Shown in pieces: positions 32,214 to 46,745 of a stretch of DNA of 64,000 nucleotides. This DNA comes from Bacteroidales bacterium. GTDB lineage: Bacteria; Bacteroidota; Bacteroidia; Bacteroidales; F082. Each line of letters opens with the position of its first letter. Positions within the stretch are counted from its first letter, which is position 1. The stretch spans positions 186,001 through 250,000 of the forward strand of contig JAFUVT010000033.1 of the NCBI GenBank assembly GCA_017477425.1, in the 5' to 3' direction. A program made the position numbers and the translations under genes. The notes beneath the pieces are model-generated. The model ran no database searches and had not been told where the DNA came from. It saw nothing but the letters and a program-made list of their open reading frames with translations.

Positions 32214-32909
32214 ATGTCAAAAGTTACTAAACAGAGGAAAGAAGCTTTGGCTAAGTTCGACAAAAGCAAGAGTTACTCCTTGAGTGAAGCGGTTAATATC
32301 GTAAAACAAATCACTTACACCAAATTCGATGCTTCAGTTGACTTGAACATCCGTTTGGGCGTCGACCCCCGCAAGGCCAACCAAATGGTCCGCGGCTCGG
32401 TGACGTTGCCTCACGGTACGGGTAAAGTTGTGCGTGTCTTGGTTCTTTGCAACCCTGACAAGGCACAGGAAGCTTTAGACGCTGGTGCTGATTACGTCGG
32501 TCTGGATGAGTACATCCAGAAGATTAAAGACGGTTGGACCGATATTGACATTGTGATCACCACCCCTAACATCATGCCTAAGGTGGGCGCCCTGGGCCGT
32601 ATTCTCGGTCCCCGTGGATTGATGCCTAACCCCAAGACAGGAACTGTTACGATGGAGGTCGGCAAGGCTGTTCAAGAAGTGAAGGCTGGTAAGATCGACT
32701 TCAAAGTCGACAAGTACGGCATCATCAACGCAGGAGTCGCCAAAGTCAGTTTCTCTCCAGAGAAGATTTTTGATAACGCCAAGGAGCTGATCCAAACCGT
32801 TATCAAGTTGAAACCAGCAGCTGCTAAAGGTACCTATGTGAAGAGCATCTATATCTCTAGCACGATGAGCCCGGGTGTGCAGATCGATGTCAAATCAGTA
32901 GCAAACTAA
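32214..32909 (+). CDS. rplA: 50S ribosomal protein uL1
   Basis: 231 residues; [21 protein letters not shown] and [15 protein letters not shown] are characteristic. L1 stalk protein, and commonly a translational repressor of its own operon. Confidence 0.98.
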   Translation: MSKVTKQRKEALAKFDKSKSYSLSEAVNIVKQITYTKFDASVDLNIRLGVDPRKANQMVRGSVTLPHGTGKVVRVLVLCNPDKAQEALDAGADYVGLDEYIQKIKDGWTDIDIVITTPNIMPKVGALGRILGPRGLMPNPKTGTVTMEVGKAVQEVKAGKIDFKVDKYGIINAGVAKVSFSPEKIFDNAKELIQTVIKLKPAAAKGTYVKSIYISSTMSPGVQIDVKSVAN

Positions 32910-32929
32910 ATTGAAAGGAAGTTATTGAA

Positions 32930-33451
32930 ATGAGAAAAGAAGATAAACAAGTCCTCATCGACTCCATGCTCAGTGAATTGAAAGCCTGCCCCAATTTCTA
33001 CCTGACCGATGTCTCCGACCTCAACGCCGAGAAGACGAATCAGCTGAGAAGACAGTGCTTCAATAGTGGTGTGAAAATGATCGTTGTGAAGAACGCTTTG
33101 TTCCAAAAGGCCATGGAGCAGATGGACAAGGAGTACGACAACCTGTACGACGTTCTGAAAGGATCAACTGCCGTCATGTTTTGCGAGACCGGCAACGCTC
33201 CCGCCAAACTGATTAAGAGTTTCCGTAAGACCAGTGACCGTCCCATCCTGAAGGGCGCATTCATCGAAGAATGCTGCTACGTGGGTGACGATATGCTCGA
33301 CGCCTTGTGCAACATCAAGTCGAAGAACGACCTCATTGCCGATGTCATCGCCCTGCTGCAATCACCGATGAAGAACGTCATCAGCGGCCTGCAATCAGGT
33401 GGCCACAAGTTGAGCGGCATCCTCGAAACTTTGTCTGAAAGACCAGAATAA
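32930..33451 (+). CDS. rplJ: 50S ribosomal protein uL10
   Basis: 173 residues. KNALFQKAMEQMD and the C-terminal helix that anchors L7/L12 dimers are visible. Followed 45 bp later by rplL. Confidence 0.97.
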   Translation: MRKEDKQVLIDSMLSELKACPNFYLTDVSDLNAEKTNQLRRQCFNSGVKMIVVKNALFQKAMEQMDKEYDNLYDVLKGSTAVMFCETGNAPAKLIKSFRKTSDRPILKGAFIEECCYVGDDMLDALCNIKSKNDLIADVIALLQSPMKNVISGLQSGGHKLSGILETLSERPE

Positions 33452-33496
33452 TTCAATCATTAAAAGCAAGTATTAACAATTAAAAATAATAGTAAA

Positions 33497-33874
33497 ATGG
33501 CAGATCTTAAAGCTTTTGCTGAACAATTAGTTAACCTTACCGTGAAGGAAGTCAACGAACTGGCTAACATCCTGAAGGAAGAATACGGTATTGAACCCGC
33601 AGCCGCCGCTGTTGCTGTTGCTGCTCCTGCTGCTGGTGGCGCCGCTGCCGCTGCTGAAGAAAAGACTTCTTTCGATGTCATCCTGAAGAGCGCTGGCGCT
33701 CAGAAGTTGGCAGTCGTGAAGTTGGTGAAGGAACTCACCAGCCTCGGTCTGAAGGAAGCCAAGGAACTCGTCGACGCAGCTCCTAAGGCCCTGAAGGAAG
33801 GCGTGAGCAAAGACGAAGCTAATGCACTGAAGGCTCAACTCGAAGAGGCCGGTGCAGAAGTGGAAGTGAAATAA
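33497..33874 (+). CDS. rplL: 50S ribosomal protein bL7/L12
   Basis: 125 residues: N-terminal dimer domain, Ala-rich hinge ([20 protein letters not shown]), and a C-terminal domain with [24 protein letters not shown]. Recruits translation factors. Confidence 0.98.
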   Translation: MADLKAFAEQLVNLTVKEVNELANILKEEYGIEPAAAAVAVAAPAAGGAAAAAEEKTSFDVILKSAGAQKLAVVKLVKELTSLGLKEAKELVDAAPKALKEGVSKDEANALKAQLEEAGAEVEVK

Positions 33875-33903
33875 GGATTCATATCCCGTAAATAACGGCA
33901 TTC

Positions 33904-33933
33904 AACCTCAGTCCCAAAATAGGGGCTGAGGTT
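33904..33933 (+). terminator. Attenuator-like hairpin between rplL and rpoB
   Basis: 12-bp stem with one G-U pair (aacctcagtccc / ggggctgaggtt), followed at a short distance by a T5 run (33952-33956). It is a candidate partial terminator that sets the rpl:rpoB ratio. Confidence 0.65.
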
Positions 33934-34016
33934 TGTGCCGATTTTTCGCTTTATGCGAAAACTACCCTCTTCGTTTGTTCGTCTTTCCTTTTTCAACACT
34001 TAAAAACAATAATACC

Positions 34017-37000
34017 TTGGCAACAAAATCAACTGAAAGAATTAGCTTCGCGTCCATCAAGAAGTCGTTCGAATACCCTGATTTTCTGGATATTCAGCTT
34101 CAGTCTTTCCAGGATTTCTTCCAATTGGAGACCAATCCCGACAACAGGAAAAACGAAGGCCTCTACAAGGTCTTTGCCGAGAATTTCCCGATCACGGACG
34201 CAAGAAACAATTTCACACTCGAATTTCTTGACTACTACATCGACGCCCCTCGCTACAGCATCGAGGAGTGCATCGAACGTGGACTCACCTATAGCATTCC
34301 TCTCAAGGCAAAGCTGAAGCTTTCCTGTAACGATGAGGAGCACGAAGACTTTGAGACCGTTGTGCAAGACGTCTATTTGGGCATGATTCCCTACATGACG
34401 CCGCGTGGCACTTTCGTCATCAATGGTGCCGAACGTGTCGTGGTCTCACAATTGCACCGTTCCCCCGGTGTGTTCTTCGGTCAAAGCCAACATGCCAACG
34501 GCACCATGTTGTACTCGGCCCGTATCATCCCGTTCAAGGGTTCGTGGATGGAGTTCTCGACTGACATCAACAACGTGATGTATGCCTACATCGACCGTAA
34601 GAAGAAATTGCCCATCACCACATTGCTCCGTGCCATCGGCTATGAGACCGACAAGGACATCCTCGACATCTTCAACCTCGCCGAGGAAGTGAAGGTCTCG
34701 AAGGCTGGCTTGAAGCGCGTGTTGGGCCGTAAGTTGGCCGCACGTGTCGTGCATACTTATTTGGAAGATTTCGTCAACGAAGACACTGGCGAGTTGACCT
34801 CCATTGAGCGTAACGAAATCATCCTCGACCGCGACACCGTGCTTGAGGACGAGCATATCCAGCGCATCGTCGACAGTGGCGTTAAGACCATCCTGCTTCA
34901 CCCCGAAGCCGAGGCCGACGAGAACAACCGCGTGTCGGACTACTCTGTCATTTTCAAGACCTTAGAGAAAGATATTTGCAACTCCGAGAAGGAAGCTGTC
35001 GAATACATCTACCGCCAGCTGCGTAACGCCGAGCCGCCCGATGAGGAAACGGCCCGTGGCATCATCGACAAGCTGTTCTTCTCCGACAAGAGATACGACT
35101 TGGGCCTGGTGGGTCGCTACCGCATCAACCGCAAGCTCGGTCTCTCCATCCCCGACGATGTGAAAGTCCTGACCAAGGAAGACATCATCGCCATCATCAA
35201 ATATTTGGTCGAGCTGCTGAGCAGCAAGGCCGAAATCGACGATATCGACCACTTGAGCAACCGTCGTATCCGCACCGTGGGCGAGCAGCTGCAAGCCCAG
35301 TTCGGTGTCGGTCTGGCTCGTATGGCTCGCACCATCCGTGAGCGCATGAATGTGCGCGACAACGAGGTGTTTACGCCTATCGACCTCATCAATGCCAAGA
35401 CGTTGTCGTCGGTCATCAACTCGTTCTTCGGCACCAACCAGCTGTCGCAATTCATGGACCAGACCAACCCGCTGTCGGAAATCACGCATAAGCGTCGTAT
35501 TTCGGCTTTGGGTCCTGGCGGTCTGTCGCGCGACCGTGCCGGCTTCGAGGTGCGTGACGTTCACTACACGCACTATGGCCGTTTGTGCACGATTGAGACC
35601 CCTGAAGGTCCTAACATCGGTCTGATTTCCTCACTCTGCGTTTTCGCTAAGATCAACAACTTGGGCTTCATCGAGACGCCTTATCGCGAGGTGAAGGACG
35701 GCGTGGTCGACTTCAAGAAGGCTCCCGTTTATTTGACGGCCGAACTTGAGGAAGACAAGATCATCGCTCAAGCCACCACGCCTGTCGATGACGAAGGCCG
35801 TTTCATCGACAAGGAAATCAAGGCACGTTATATCGCCGACTATCCTATCGTTGCTCCTGAGGAGATCAACCTGATGGATGTGGGCCCCAACCAAATCGCC
35901 TCCATCGCAGCTTCGTTGATTCCGTTCTTGGAGCACGACGACGCCAACCGTGCCCTGATGGGTTCGAACATGATGCGTCAGGCTGTACCTTTGATGAATC
36001 CCGAAAGTCCTATCGTGGGCACTGGTATCGAACGCTCTGTTGCCAAGGATTCGCGCGTTCTTATCACTGCCGAAGGCGATGGCGAAGTCATCTTCGTTGA
36101 CTCCAAGAAGATCACGATCAGGTACAACCGTACGGATGAACAACGTCTGGTCAGCTTCGACGACGACGTGAAGACCTATTACCTTACCAAATATGCGCGT
36201 ACGAACCAGAACACGAGCATCAATATCAAGCCTATCGTGCGTCGCGGCGACCATGTGGTTGCAGGACAGATCCTGACTGAGGGTTATGCCACGCAAAACG
36301 GCGATTTGGCCCTGGGTCGTAACCTGAAAGTGGCTTTCATGCCTTGGAAGGGTTACAACTATGAGGATGCCATCGTGATTTCGGAACGTATCGTGAAGGA
36401 AGACCTGTTCACCTCCATCCACATTGAAGAGTTCACCCTTGAGGTGCGCGACACGAAGCGTGGTTTGGAAGAGCTGACCAACGACATTCCGAACGTGAGC
36501 ACCGATGCCACCAAGGACTTGGACGAGCACGGTATCATCCGCGTGGGTGCCGAGGTTAAGGAGGGCGACATCCTTGTCGGTAAGATTACGCCTAAGGGCG
36601 AATCAGACCCGACGCCTGAGGAGAAACTGCTCCGTGCCATCTTCGGCGACAAGGCCGGCGACGTTAAGAACGCCTCGTTGAAGGCCGGTCCTTCGATGAA
36701 GGGCGTGGTCATCGGCAAGCGGTTGTTCTCTCGTCTGCAAAAGGATCGCAAGGCCCGCGCCAAGGACAAGGAGGACATCGCCAAGATTGACGCCACCTGC
36801 AACAAGGAGCTGGCCGCCCTGAAGGACGTGCTGGTTGAGAAGCTGATGACGCTGCTGAACGGCAAGGTTTCGGCGGGTGTGCAGAACAACTTCAAGGAAG
36901 TGCTGATTCCCAAGAAGGCCAAGTTCACGGCCAAAACCCTTTACGACATCGATTATCTCACCGTCAACCGCACGAAGTGGACTTCTGAGGACAAGGTGAA

Positions 37001-37862
37001 CAAGATGATTGGAGCCATCATCGACAACTATACCGTCAAGTATAAGGAGATCGAGGGCAAGTACAACCGCGAGAAGTACGTGGCCAGCGTGGGCGACGAG
37101 CTGCCGAACGGCATCGTGCAGATGGCAAAGGTCTATGTGGCCAAGAAGCGCAAGTTGATGATTGGCGACAAGATGGCCGGTCGTCACGGCAACAAGGGTA
37201 TCGTTTCCAAGATTGTCCGTGCCGAGGATATGCCTTTCCTCGCCGACGGCACCCCTGTCGACATCGTGCTGAACCCCTTGGGCGTGCCTTCGCGTATGAA
37301 CCTGGGTCAGATCTATGAGACCGTTTTGGGTTGGGCCGGTCATGAACTTGGACTGAAGTTCGCCACCCCAATCTTCGACGGTGCCACCTTGGAAGAAATC
37401 AACGGCTACATGCGCAAGGCCGGTCTGCCCGACAATGGTCGTATGCAGCTGTATGACGGCGAAACGGGTGAGCCTTTCGACCAACCCGCCACCGTGGGTT
37501 ACATCTACATGCTGAAGTTGCACCATATGGTCGACGACAAGATGCATGCCCGTTCCATCGGACCTTACTCGCTGATTACGCAGCAGCCTCTGGGCGGTAA
37601 GGCTCAGTTTGGTGGCCAGCGTTTCGGTGAAATGGAAGTCTGGGCACTCGAAGCCTTCGGAGCCAGCAACGTGCTTCAGGAAATCCTGACCGTGAAGTCG
37701 GACGACGTCAACGGACGTGCCAAGGCTTACGAGGCCATTGTGAAGGGCGATAACATGCCTGTTCCAGGCATCCCCGAGTCGTTCAATGTGTTGATCCACG
37801 AGCTCCGTGGACTGGGCCTTGAGATTACTTTCAAGGATAAGGATGGTAAAGTCTTGAATTGA
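34017..37862 (+). CDS. rpoB: DNA-directed RNA polymerase subunit beta
   Basis: 1281 residues. Catalytic-core beta subunit; the rifampicin region ([25 protein letters not shown]) and the C-terminal [21 protein letters not shown] are clear. No ATG exists near the N-terminus. The frame reads into TTG at 34017, giving [23 protein letters not shown], which fits the family start. Longer starts would run through the hairpin. An unusual TTG initiator for rpoB is therefore the best reading. Confidence 0.96.
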   Translation: MATKSTERISFASIKKSFEYPDFLDIQLQSFQDFFQLETNPDNRKNEGLYKVFAENFPITDARNNFTLEFLDYYIDAPRYSIEECIERGLTYSIPLKAKLKLSCNDEEHEDFETVVQDVYLGMIPYMTPRGTFVINGAERVVVSQLHRSPGVFFGQSQHANGTMLYSARIIPFKGSWMEFSTDINNVMYAYIDRKKKLPITTLLRAIGYETDKDILDIFNLAEEVKVSKAGLKRVLGRKLAARVVHTYLEDFVNEDTGELTSIERNEIILDRDTVLEDEHIQRIVDSGVKTILLHPEAEADENNRVSDYSVIFKTLEKDICNSEKEAVEYIYRQLRNAEPPDEETARGIIDKLFFSDKRYDLGLVGRYRINRKLGLSIPDDVKVLTKEDIIAIIKYLVELLSSKAEIDDIDHLSNRRIRTVGEQLQAQFGVGLARMARTIRERMNVRDNEVFTPIDLINAKTLSSVINSFFGTNQLSQFMDQTNPLSEITHKRRISALGPGGLSRDRAGFEVRDVHYTHYGRLCTIETPEGPNIGLISSLCVFAKINNLGFIETPYREVKDGVVDFKKAPVYLTAELEEDKIIAQATTPVDDEGRFIDKEIKARYIADYPIVAPEEINLMDVGPNQIASIAASLIPFLEHDDANRALMGSNMMRQAVPLMNPESPIVGTGIERSVAKDSRVLITAEGDGEVIFVDSKKITIRYNRTDEQRLVSFDDDVKTYYLTKYARTNQNTSINIKPIVRRGDHVVAGQILTEGYATQNGDLALGRNLKVAFMPWKGYNYEDAIVISERIVKEDLFTSIHIEEFTLEVRDTKRGLEELTNDIPNVSTDATKDLDEHGIIRVGAEVKEGDILVGKITPKGESDPTPEEKLLRAIFGDKAGDVKNASLKAGPSMKGVVIGKRLFSRLQKDRKARAKDKEDIAKIDATCNKELAALKDVLVEKLMTLLNGKVSAGVQNNFKEVLIPKKAKFTAKTLYDIDYLTVNRTKWTSEDKVNKMIGAIIDNYTVKYKEIEGKYNREKYVASVGDELPNGIVQMAKVYVAKKRKLMIGDKMAGRHGNKGIVSKIVRAEDMPFLADGTPVDIVLNPLGVPSRMNLGQIYETVLGWAGHELGLKFATPIFDGATLEEINGYMRKAGLPDNGRMQLYDGETGEPFDQPATVGYIYMLKLHHMVDDKMHARSIGPYSLITQQPLGGKAQFGGQRFGEMEVWALEAFGASNVLQEILTVKSDDVNGRAKAYEAIVKGDNMPVPGIPESFNVLIHELRGLGLEITFKDKDGKVLN

Positions 37863-37886
37863 TAAAGCTTGTAAAAAAACAGAAAT

Positions 37887-42194
<4,308 letters not shown>

Positions 42195-42210
42195 TTAGTA
42201 ATGTATCGAA

Positions 42211-42242
42211 CGGGGATGGCTGGATGGCTGTCCCCGCTTTTT
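42211..42242 (+). terminator. Terminator after rpoC
   Basis: Stem cgggga / tccccg with additional inner pairing, then CTTTTT, 16 bp past the rpoC stop. Confidence 0.8.
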
Positions 42243-42257
42243 AAATGAAAAAAGAAT

Positions 42258-42566
42258 ATGGAAAACAATCAGAAAAACCAACTCAACATCGAAATCAGCG
42301 ACGAGATTGCTGAGGGTAAATATTCCAATTTGGCCATTATCACCCACTCGCCCAATGAGTTCATCGTCGACTTTGCCCAGATGATGCCTGGCACGCCCAA
42401 GGCCAAGGTGCGTTCGAGAGTCATCTTGAATCCGCTGAACGCCAAGCGTTTGTATAAGGCTTTGGCCGACAACATCGCTAAATACGAGCAACAGTTTGGC
42501 GCCATCCAGGACATGGGCAGCAACGTGGCTCCCTTCCCGATGGGAACGCCTACGGCACAAGCTTGA
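42258..42566 (+). CDS. DUF3467 family protein
   Basis: 102 residues. The pattern EGKYSNLAIITHSPNEFIVDFA and VRSRVILNPLNAKRLYKALADNI matches DUF3467, a small conserved protein often found downstream of rpoC in Bacteroidota. No function is known. A strong terminator follows. Confidence 0.9.
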   Translation: MENNQKNQLNIEISDEIAEGKYSNLAIITHSPNEFIVDFAQMMPGTPKAKVRSRVILNPLNAKRLYKALADNIAKYEQQFGAIQDMGSNVAPFPMGTPTAQA

Positions 42567-42585
42567 TAATCATTAGTTATTAATA

Positions 42586-42636
42586 GAAAACGACCGTCTA
42601 TAGATTCCCGAAGGAATGACATAGACGGTCGTTTTC
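42586..42636 (+). terminator. Terminator between DUF3467 and the convergent lemA
   Basis: 16-bp perfect stem gaaaacgaccgtctat / atagacggtcgttttc. T-rich on the right and A-rich on the left, so it can serve both strands. Confidence 0.88.
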
Positions 42637-42654
42637 TTTTAATACTGGTTCTGT

Positions 42655-43236
42655 TTAAAACGTCCCTGGCGCTTTCTCAGCTCCAGCATCGGCCTCGAAA
42701 TAAGGCCGTTTCTCGAAAGCGAATAGTTTGGCAATCAAACTGCTTGGGAAGCGGCGGACGCTTTGGTTGTAGGCTTTGGCTGCTTCGTTGAAGCGCTCGC
42801 GCTCGGTCAGGATGCGGTTCTCGCAGCCAGCCAGCTGGGCTTGCAGGGTGCGGTAATTGTCGCTGGCTTTTAGGTCAGGATAGTTCTCCACCGAGACGAT
42901 GAGGCGGTTCAGCGATTCGCCCAATTCATCTTGGGCGGTTTGAAAGTCCTGTAGGTTGCTTTCGGTAGAGTTCTCCATGTTGACCGTGGTAGCAGCCGCT
43001 CTCTTGGCACGCGCTTCCGTAATGTCGATAAGCGTGCCTTGCTCGTACTCGGCGTAGTTCTTCACCAAGGCGACGAGGTTGGGCACCAAGTCGGCACGAC
43101 GTTGATAAACGTTCTCCACCTGGCTCCAAGCCTTGGTGACGGCTTCCTGCTGTCTGACCAGACGATTGTAAGTGGTCGTCCCCCAGATGAGGAGGACGGC
43201 CACGATACTCAGGATGGCAATCCAAGTTTTCTTCAT
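42655..43236 (-). CDS. lemA: LemA family protein
   Basis: 193 residues: one N-terminal membrane helix (IAILSIVAVLLIWGTTTYN) and the helical LemA domain with RQQEAVTKAWSQVENVYQRR and FNEAAKAYNQSVRRFP. The start at 43236 (MKKTW) excludes an upstream extension that lies inside pyrI. It follows pyrI by 2 bp and so belongs to the pyr transcript. Role in the envelope not established. Confidence 0.94.
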   Translation of the reverse strand: MKKTWIAILSIVAVLLIWGTTTYNRLVRQQEAVTKAWSQVENVYQRRADLVPNLVALVKNYAEYEQGTLIDITEARAKRAAATTVNMENSTESNLQDFQTAQDELGESLNRLIVSVENYPDLKASDNYRTLQAQLAGCENRILTERERFNEAAKAYNQSVRRFPSSLIAKLFAFEKRPYFEADAGAEKAPGTF

Positions 43237-43238
43237 GA

Positions 43239-43706
43239 TCAGATGAATTCCAGCTTGTCTTGTGTGGTGTTCTTCTCGCAATAGTGGCAGTGCAGCTTGA
43301 TGTTGCCTTCTGCATCCTTGATGACGACGAACTTGGTCGGCACGTCGTGCTCCTTGTTGGTCACGCAGTTGGGATTGAAACACTTCACGATGTTCTCGAT
43401 GCGGTCGGGGATGCTGACGGTTTGTTTCCTGATGACCTCAAAGTCTTTGATTTCGATGATGGAAGCCGTAGGGGCGACAAGGGCGATCTTGTTGACCTCT
43501 TCAGGCGCGAAGTACTTGTTGGAGGCTTTGATGAAGCCCTTGGTGCCGTATTTCTTGCTTTCCACGTTGGTGCCGAAGTAGACGGGCGTGGTGACTTTGT
43601 CCAGGCCCAGGATCTTGACGACTTGGAACACTTTGTCGGCGGGGATATGGTCGATGACGGTGCCATTCTCAATGGCTGATACGGTCAGTTCTTTTCTTTT
43701 TTCCAT
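43239..43706 (-). CDS. pyrI: Aspartate carbamoyltransferase regulatory subunit PyrI
   Basis: 155 residues. Allosteric subunit of the class B ATCase, binding CTP/ATP. The N-terminal nucleotide-binding part (VSAIENGTVIDHIPADKVFQVVKIL) and the C-terminal zinc site (CFNPNC and CHYCEK) are intact. It is separated from pyrB by 119 bp that contain a dispersed inverted repeat, an unusually long gap for a pyrBI pair. Confidence 0.97.
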   Translation of the reverse strand: MEKRKELTVSAIENGTVIDHIPADKVFQVVKILGLDKVTTPVYFGTNVESKKYGTKGFIKASNKYFAPEEVNKIALVAPTASIIEIKDFEVIRKQTVSIPDRIENIVKCFNPNCVTNKEHDVPTKFVVIKDAEGNIKLHCHYCEKNTTQDKLEFI

Positions 43707-43762
43707 GGCGATGTATGTTGAAATGTTGATTGTTGAATTGAATAATTGTTGTTTGACGGCCC

Positions 43763-43812
43763 TTCGACAGGCTCAGGGACCTGCAAAAGCTAAGGTCGTT
43801 GAGCCTGTCGAA
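43763..43812. repeat. CTTCGACAGGCTCA-family inverted repeat between pyrB and pyrI
   Basis: 13-base arms ttcgacaggctca / tgagcctgtcgaa around a 24-base centre. The same family occurs at 52060-52127 and inside anmK. Confidence 0.8.
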
Positions 43813-43825
43813 ACGCCGACTTGCA

Positions 43826-44746
43826 TTATTTTAGTCCAAGAATGGAGGCGATGAGTGCCTGGCGGGCATAGACGCCGTTTTGCGCCTGTTGGAAGTAGTA
43901 TGCCTTCGGGTTGGCGTCGACGTCGACGTGGATCTCGTTGACGCGCGGCAGCGGGTGCAGCACGCGGCAGTTGGGCTTCGAGGCATCGAGCATGGCGTTG
44001 CGCAGCACGTAGGAGTTCTTCACCTTCTCGTATTCCTCGGGGTCGGGGAAGCGCTCGCGTTGGATGCGGGTCATGTAGATGATGTCGGAGTGGGGGATGG
44101 CGTCCTCCAGCTCGGTGTACTGATGGTATTCGAGGTTGCGGTCCTTGATGTGTTGCTTGACGACGCTCGGCAGCTTCAGTTCGACGGGCGAGACGAGGTT
44201 GAACTTGGCGTTGAAGTTGCACATGGCCTCGACGAGACTGTGGACGGTGCGGCCGTATTTCAGGTCGCCGACGAGCGTGATTTCAAGGTTTTCGAGCGTG
44301 CCTTGCGTCTTGCGGATGCTGTAGAGGTCGAGCATGCACTGGGTGGGGTGCTGGTTGGCGCCATCGCCGGCATTGATGACTGGCACTTTCGACACTTCGG
44401 AGGCAAAGCGTGCCGAACCTTCGATAGGGTTGCGCATGACGATGAGGTCGGCATAACTGGCCACCATCGTGATGGTGTCGGCCAATGATTCACCTTTCTG
44501 GATGCTCGTTCCAGCCGTGCTGCTGAAACCGATGACGTTGCCGCCCAGGAGTTGGATGGCGGTCTCGAAGCTCAGGCGCGTGCGGGTGGAGGGCTCGAAG
44601 AACAGCGAGGCGATGATGCGGCCGTTCAGCAGGTTTTGGTGAGGATTCTTCTCGAAGTCCTCAGCGATGTCTAAGACATGGCAGATTTCCTCAGGCGTGT
44701 AGTCGCTGATGGAAATCAGGCTGCGGTTTTTCAGTGAAATGGACAT
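43826..44746 (-). CDS. pyrB: Aspartate carbamoyltransferase catalytic subunit PyrB
   Basis: 306 residues. First committed step of pyrimidine synthesis (carbamoyl phosphate + aspartate). The phosphate-binding [27 protein letters not shown] and HPLPRVNEI motifs are present. It is preceded by a 41-codon leader ORF that contains an intrinsic terminator, so expression is probably tuned by transcription-translation coupling in response to pyrimidine supply. Confidence 0.97.
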   Translation of the reverse strand: MSISLKNRSLISISDYTPEEICHVLDIAEDFEKNPHQNLLNGRIIASLFFEPSTRTRLSFETAIQLLGGNVIGFSSTAGTSIQKGESLADTITMVASYADLIVMRNPIEGSARFASEVSKVPVINAGDGANQHPTQCMLDLYSIRKTQGTLENLEITLVGDLKYGRTVHSLVEAMCNFNAKFNLVSPVELKLPSVVKQHIKDRNLEYHQYTELEDAIPHSDIIYMTRIQRERFPDPEEYEKVKNSYVLRNAMLDASKPNCRVLHPLPRVNEIHVDVDANPKAYYFQQAQNGVYARQALIASILGLK

Positions 44747-44758
44747 ATTCTTAGCGTT

Positions 44759-44884
44759 TTAGATTGTTGATACGACAAAAAAATGACGGCCAACAATGTG
44801 ACCGTCAAATAAATAGCGATTGTTGCTGGAATCCGAGGATTCCGTTCTTGAACTCAATTCCGATGGTGTTACAAAGTTTCTCAT
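44759..44884 (-). CDS. Candidate pyrB leader peptide (PyrL-like), 41 codons
   Basis: An uninterrupted frame from ATG (44884-44882) to TAA (44761-44759), ending 12 bp before the pyrB ATG. Its last third contains the terminator stem (44784-44807) and its T run, read as codons GAC GGT ... CGT CAT TTT TTT. A UAUUUAUUU tract precedes the terminator. This layout matches the 44-residue leader of the enterobacterial pyrBI operon. The start is only a few bases from the expected transcript 5' end, so initiation would be almost leaderless; that is the main weakness. Confidence 0.6.
   Translation of the reverse strand: MRNFVTPSELSSRTESSDSSNNRYLFDGHIVGRHFFVVSTI
44776..44807 (-). terminator. pyrB attenuator (intrinsic terminator inside the leader ORF)
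   Basis: On the minus strand: TGACGG, a 12-base loop, CCGTCA, then seven T. It lies 30-60 bp upstream of pyrB and within the leader ORF. A second hairpin at 44828-44843 (ggaatc / gattcc) could act as a pause signal upstream. Confidence 0.75.
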
Positions 44885-44891
44885 CGGACTG

Positions 44892-44899
44892 CAAAAATA
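44892..44899 (-). promoter_or_regulatory. -7 box TATTTTTG of the pyr operon
   Basis: TAnnTTTG on the minus strand, 8 bp before the leader ATG. No good -33 TTTG is seen. Confidence 0.6.
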
Positions 44900-44972
44900 G
44901 GAAAGTTTTTTGAACGGAATCGCTTTTTCGGAAAAAAGTTTTGTTCAGAAACGCTTGTTTTTTGGAAATCAA

Positions 44973-45629
44973 TCAAAACTGCTTCATTAAAAACGGGTAT
45001 TTCTTCCTGATGTTGTCGGCGAGGAACTGTGCCACGAGGTCAGTGGGGAATTGGGTGATGTTGAACACGAAGTCGTAGTTGCGGGCATCGTAGCGCGACA
45101 CGCCAGCGAAAGTTAGCGTGTAGTTGTCGCGGGCTTTGTCAACCTCATCGATGCGCTTGTTGGCAGCATCCTCGTCAAGGGCGAATTGTTCCATGACGCG
45201 TTTCACGCGGGCATTGCGGTCGGCGATGAGAAAGATTTTCATGGCGTAAGGATTGTCCTTGAAGACATGAAATCCAGAGCGTCCGATGATGACGCACGAC
45301 TCCTGCTCGGCCAATCCACGAAGGATATGTGCTTCGGCGAGATATATCTGTTGCGAGGTCACTTGATGGTCTTCCAATTGCATGTGGCCTACTTGCCCAA
45401 CAGCACCAAATTGTTGATAGAAGCGGCAGAACTCGCTCCACCAGTTAGTCTTTTGCGCCTTGATTTTCTCCATTTCCTCGACGGTGAGGTTGAATTGTGA
45501 AGTCAAGGTGTCGAGGATAGCCTTGTCGTAAACGTTGATGCCGAGCAGTTCGCCGAGCTTGCAGGCGATTTCCCTGCCGCCCGAGCCGAACTCGCGGTTG
45601 ATGGCGATGATGAATTTTGGGTTTTCCAT
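44973..45629 (-). CDS. Cytidylate kinase-like family protein
   Basis: 218 residues. FIIAINREFGSGGREIACKLGELLGI is the nucleotide-binding start of the cytidylate-kinase-like family; CVIIGRSGFHVF, RNARVKRVME and DKARDNYTLTFAG follow the NMP-kinase plan. Start at 45629 (MENPKF); an upstream in-frame ATG at 45704 lacks homology. The substrate is uncertain, as this branch differs from canonical Cmk. It lies upstream of pyrB on the same strand, but the pyr promoter lies between them. Confidence 0.88.
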   Translation of the reverse strand: MENPKFIIAINREFGSGGREIACKLGELLGINVYDKAILDTLTSQFNLTVEEMEKIKAQKTNWWSEFCRFYQQFGAVGQVGHMQLEDHQVTSQQIYLAEAHILRGLAEQESCVIIGRSGFHVFKDNPYAMKIFLIADRNARVKRVMEQFALDEDAANKRIDEVDKARDNYTLTFAGVSRYDARNYDFVFNITQFPTDLVAQFLADNIRKKYPFLMKQF

Positions 45630-45726
45630 AGAGTTTTTGAAATGTTGCTGTGATGTACATTTGTTGAAAACAAAGGCGACCCCTTGGCCGCCTTTTGTCT
45701 TCAATTTGCTTATTGCGAAGTGATGA

Positions 45727-46134
45727 TTACTTCTTCAGCTTGCCCAAGCGGGCCGTCACCTTATAAGTGGTTTTTGAGTAGAGGTCGGTGCCGAGGACGG
45801 GGGCGTGACGATAGCTTTCCACTTGTGGATAAACAACGACATCGTAGCCGGGGTTCTTCTGCATCAGGTTGTAGAGGGCGTAGTTAGCTCCGCTGGTGAC
45901 CAAAGTGCCAATGGTGGGGACGCTACCTACTTGCGTGGTGCCAAAGGTGTGCTGCCAGTCAACGCCAAGCACGCGTGTGACGGTGGCTTCGCCAGTCACC
46001 TGCTCTGAAAGGGTGAAGTCTTCTGCATGGTACTCAACGTAGGCGTTGGGCTCTCTCATGCTGTGACGATACGTGTTGCAGCTGGCCAAAAACAGGCAGG
46101 CCAAGCTGACCAAAAGAAAACTAAGTCTCTTCAT
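45727..46134 (-). CDS. Small lipoprotein, unknown function
   Basis: 135 residues. Signal MKRLSFLLVSLACLFLASC with lipobox LASC. The mature part has beta-rich segments (NAYVEYHAEDFTLSEQVTGEATV, YDVVVYPQVESYRH) and resembles Bacteroidota periplasmic lipoproteins of unknown function. It follows a beta-barrel gene by 38 bp on the same strand, suggesting an envelope pair. Confidence 0.78.
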   Translation of the reverse strand: MKRLSFLLVSLACLFLASCNTYRHSMREPNAYVEYHAEDFTLSEQVTGEATVTRVLGVDWQHTFGTTQVGSVPTIGTLVTSGANYALYNLMQKNPGYDVVVYPQVESYRHAPVLGTDLYSKTTYKVTARLGKLKK

Positions 46135-46172
46135 AGTTGATTAGGTTTTAATTTAATTAGGTGATTGTAGTG

Positions 46173-46745
46173 TTATTTCTTGAATTGGTAAAGGTTGAGC
46201 GTGATGTTGCCATACACGGCATGCGAAGTGCAAACGCCACCGATTTCGAGCCACTTGATGGGCTTCACCGAGAGGCCGAGGCCGTAGTTGAAGTGGTTGG
46301 CGATGGTCTCGCGCTCGTAGTCGTGGTAGATGGACTCGCTCTCCACGTCCACGCCGATGGAGTTGCCGATGGTCTTGCCCGTGGTCTCGTTGCTGTAGCC
46401 CACCAAAGGAATGAGGTTCAGCCAGGGCAGAACGGGAATCTTGTAGCCCGCATTGATGGTGAGGGCGGTGTGGTCGTCATACTCGGCTTCGGTCACCTTC
46501 CTGTCCCAACGGTGTTCGGGATCTTGGTAGATGAAATCGAGGTAAACGCCTAATACTGAAGCGCTCAGACCCGTTCCGAAGTCGGCGTAGGTCTTGTCGA
46601 TTTGTCCGTCGAAATGATAGCCCACTGCGCCAAGATTGACGCCAAAGGTGAGATCGGTTTGGTTGTTCGAGAAATCGAACCATTGTGCCTTGGCGCTGAA
46701 GGTCATCAGCGAGAGGAGCACGGCTAAAACTGTTACTTTTTTCAT
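46173..46745 (-). CDS. Small outer-membrane beta-barrel protein
   Basis: 190 residues. Signal peptide ends at SAKAQ. Alternating hydrophobic/aromatic strands (DLTFGVNLGAVGYHF, TALTINAGYKIPVLPWLNLIPLVGYS, HFNYGLGLSVKPIKWLEIGGV, NITLNLYQF) suggest an 8- to 10-strand barrel. It ends in a basic Lys pair rather than Phe. The 5' leader is long and structured (see 46746-46941). Function unknown. Confidence 0.8.
   Translation of the reverse strand: MKKVTVLAVLLSLMTFSAKAQWFDFSNNQTDLTFGVNLGAVGYHFDGQIDKTYADFGTGLSASVLGVYLDFIYQDPEHRWDRKVTEAEYDDHTALTINAGYKIPVLPWLNLIPLVGYSNETTGKTIGNSIGVDVESESIYHDYERETIANHFNYGLGLSVKPIKWLEIGGVCTSHAVYGNITLNLYQFKK

Noticed and set aside
33497..37862. Long minus-strand frames opposite rplL and rpoB
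   Set aside because: They are antisense shadows produced by the strong codon bias of these genes and have no start context or homology.
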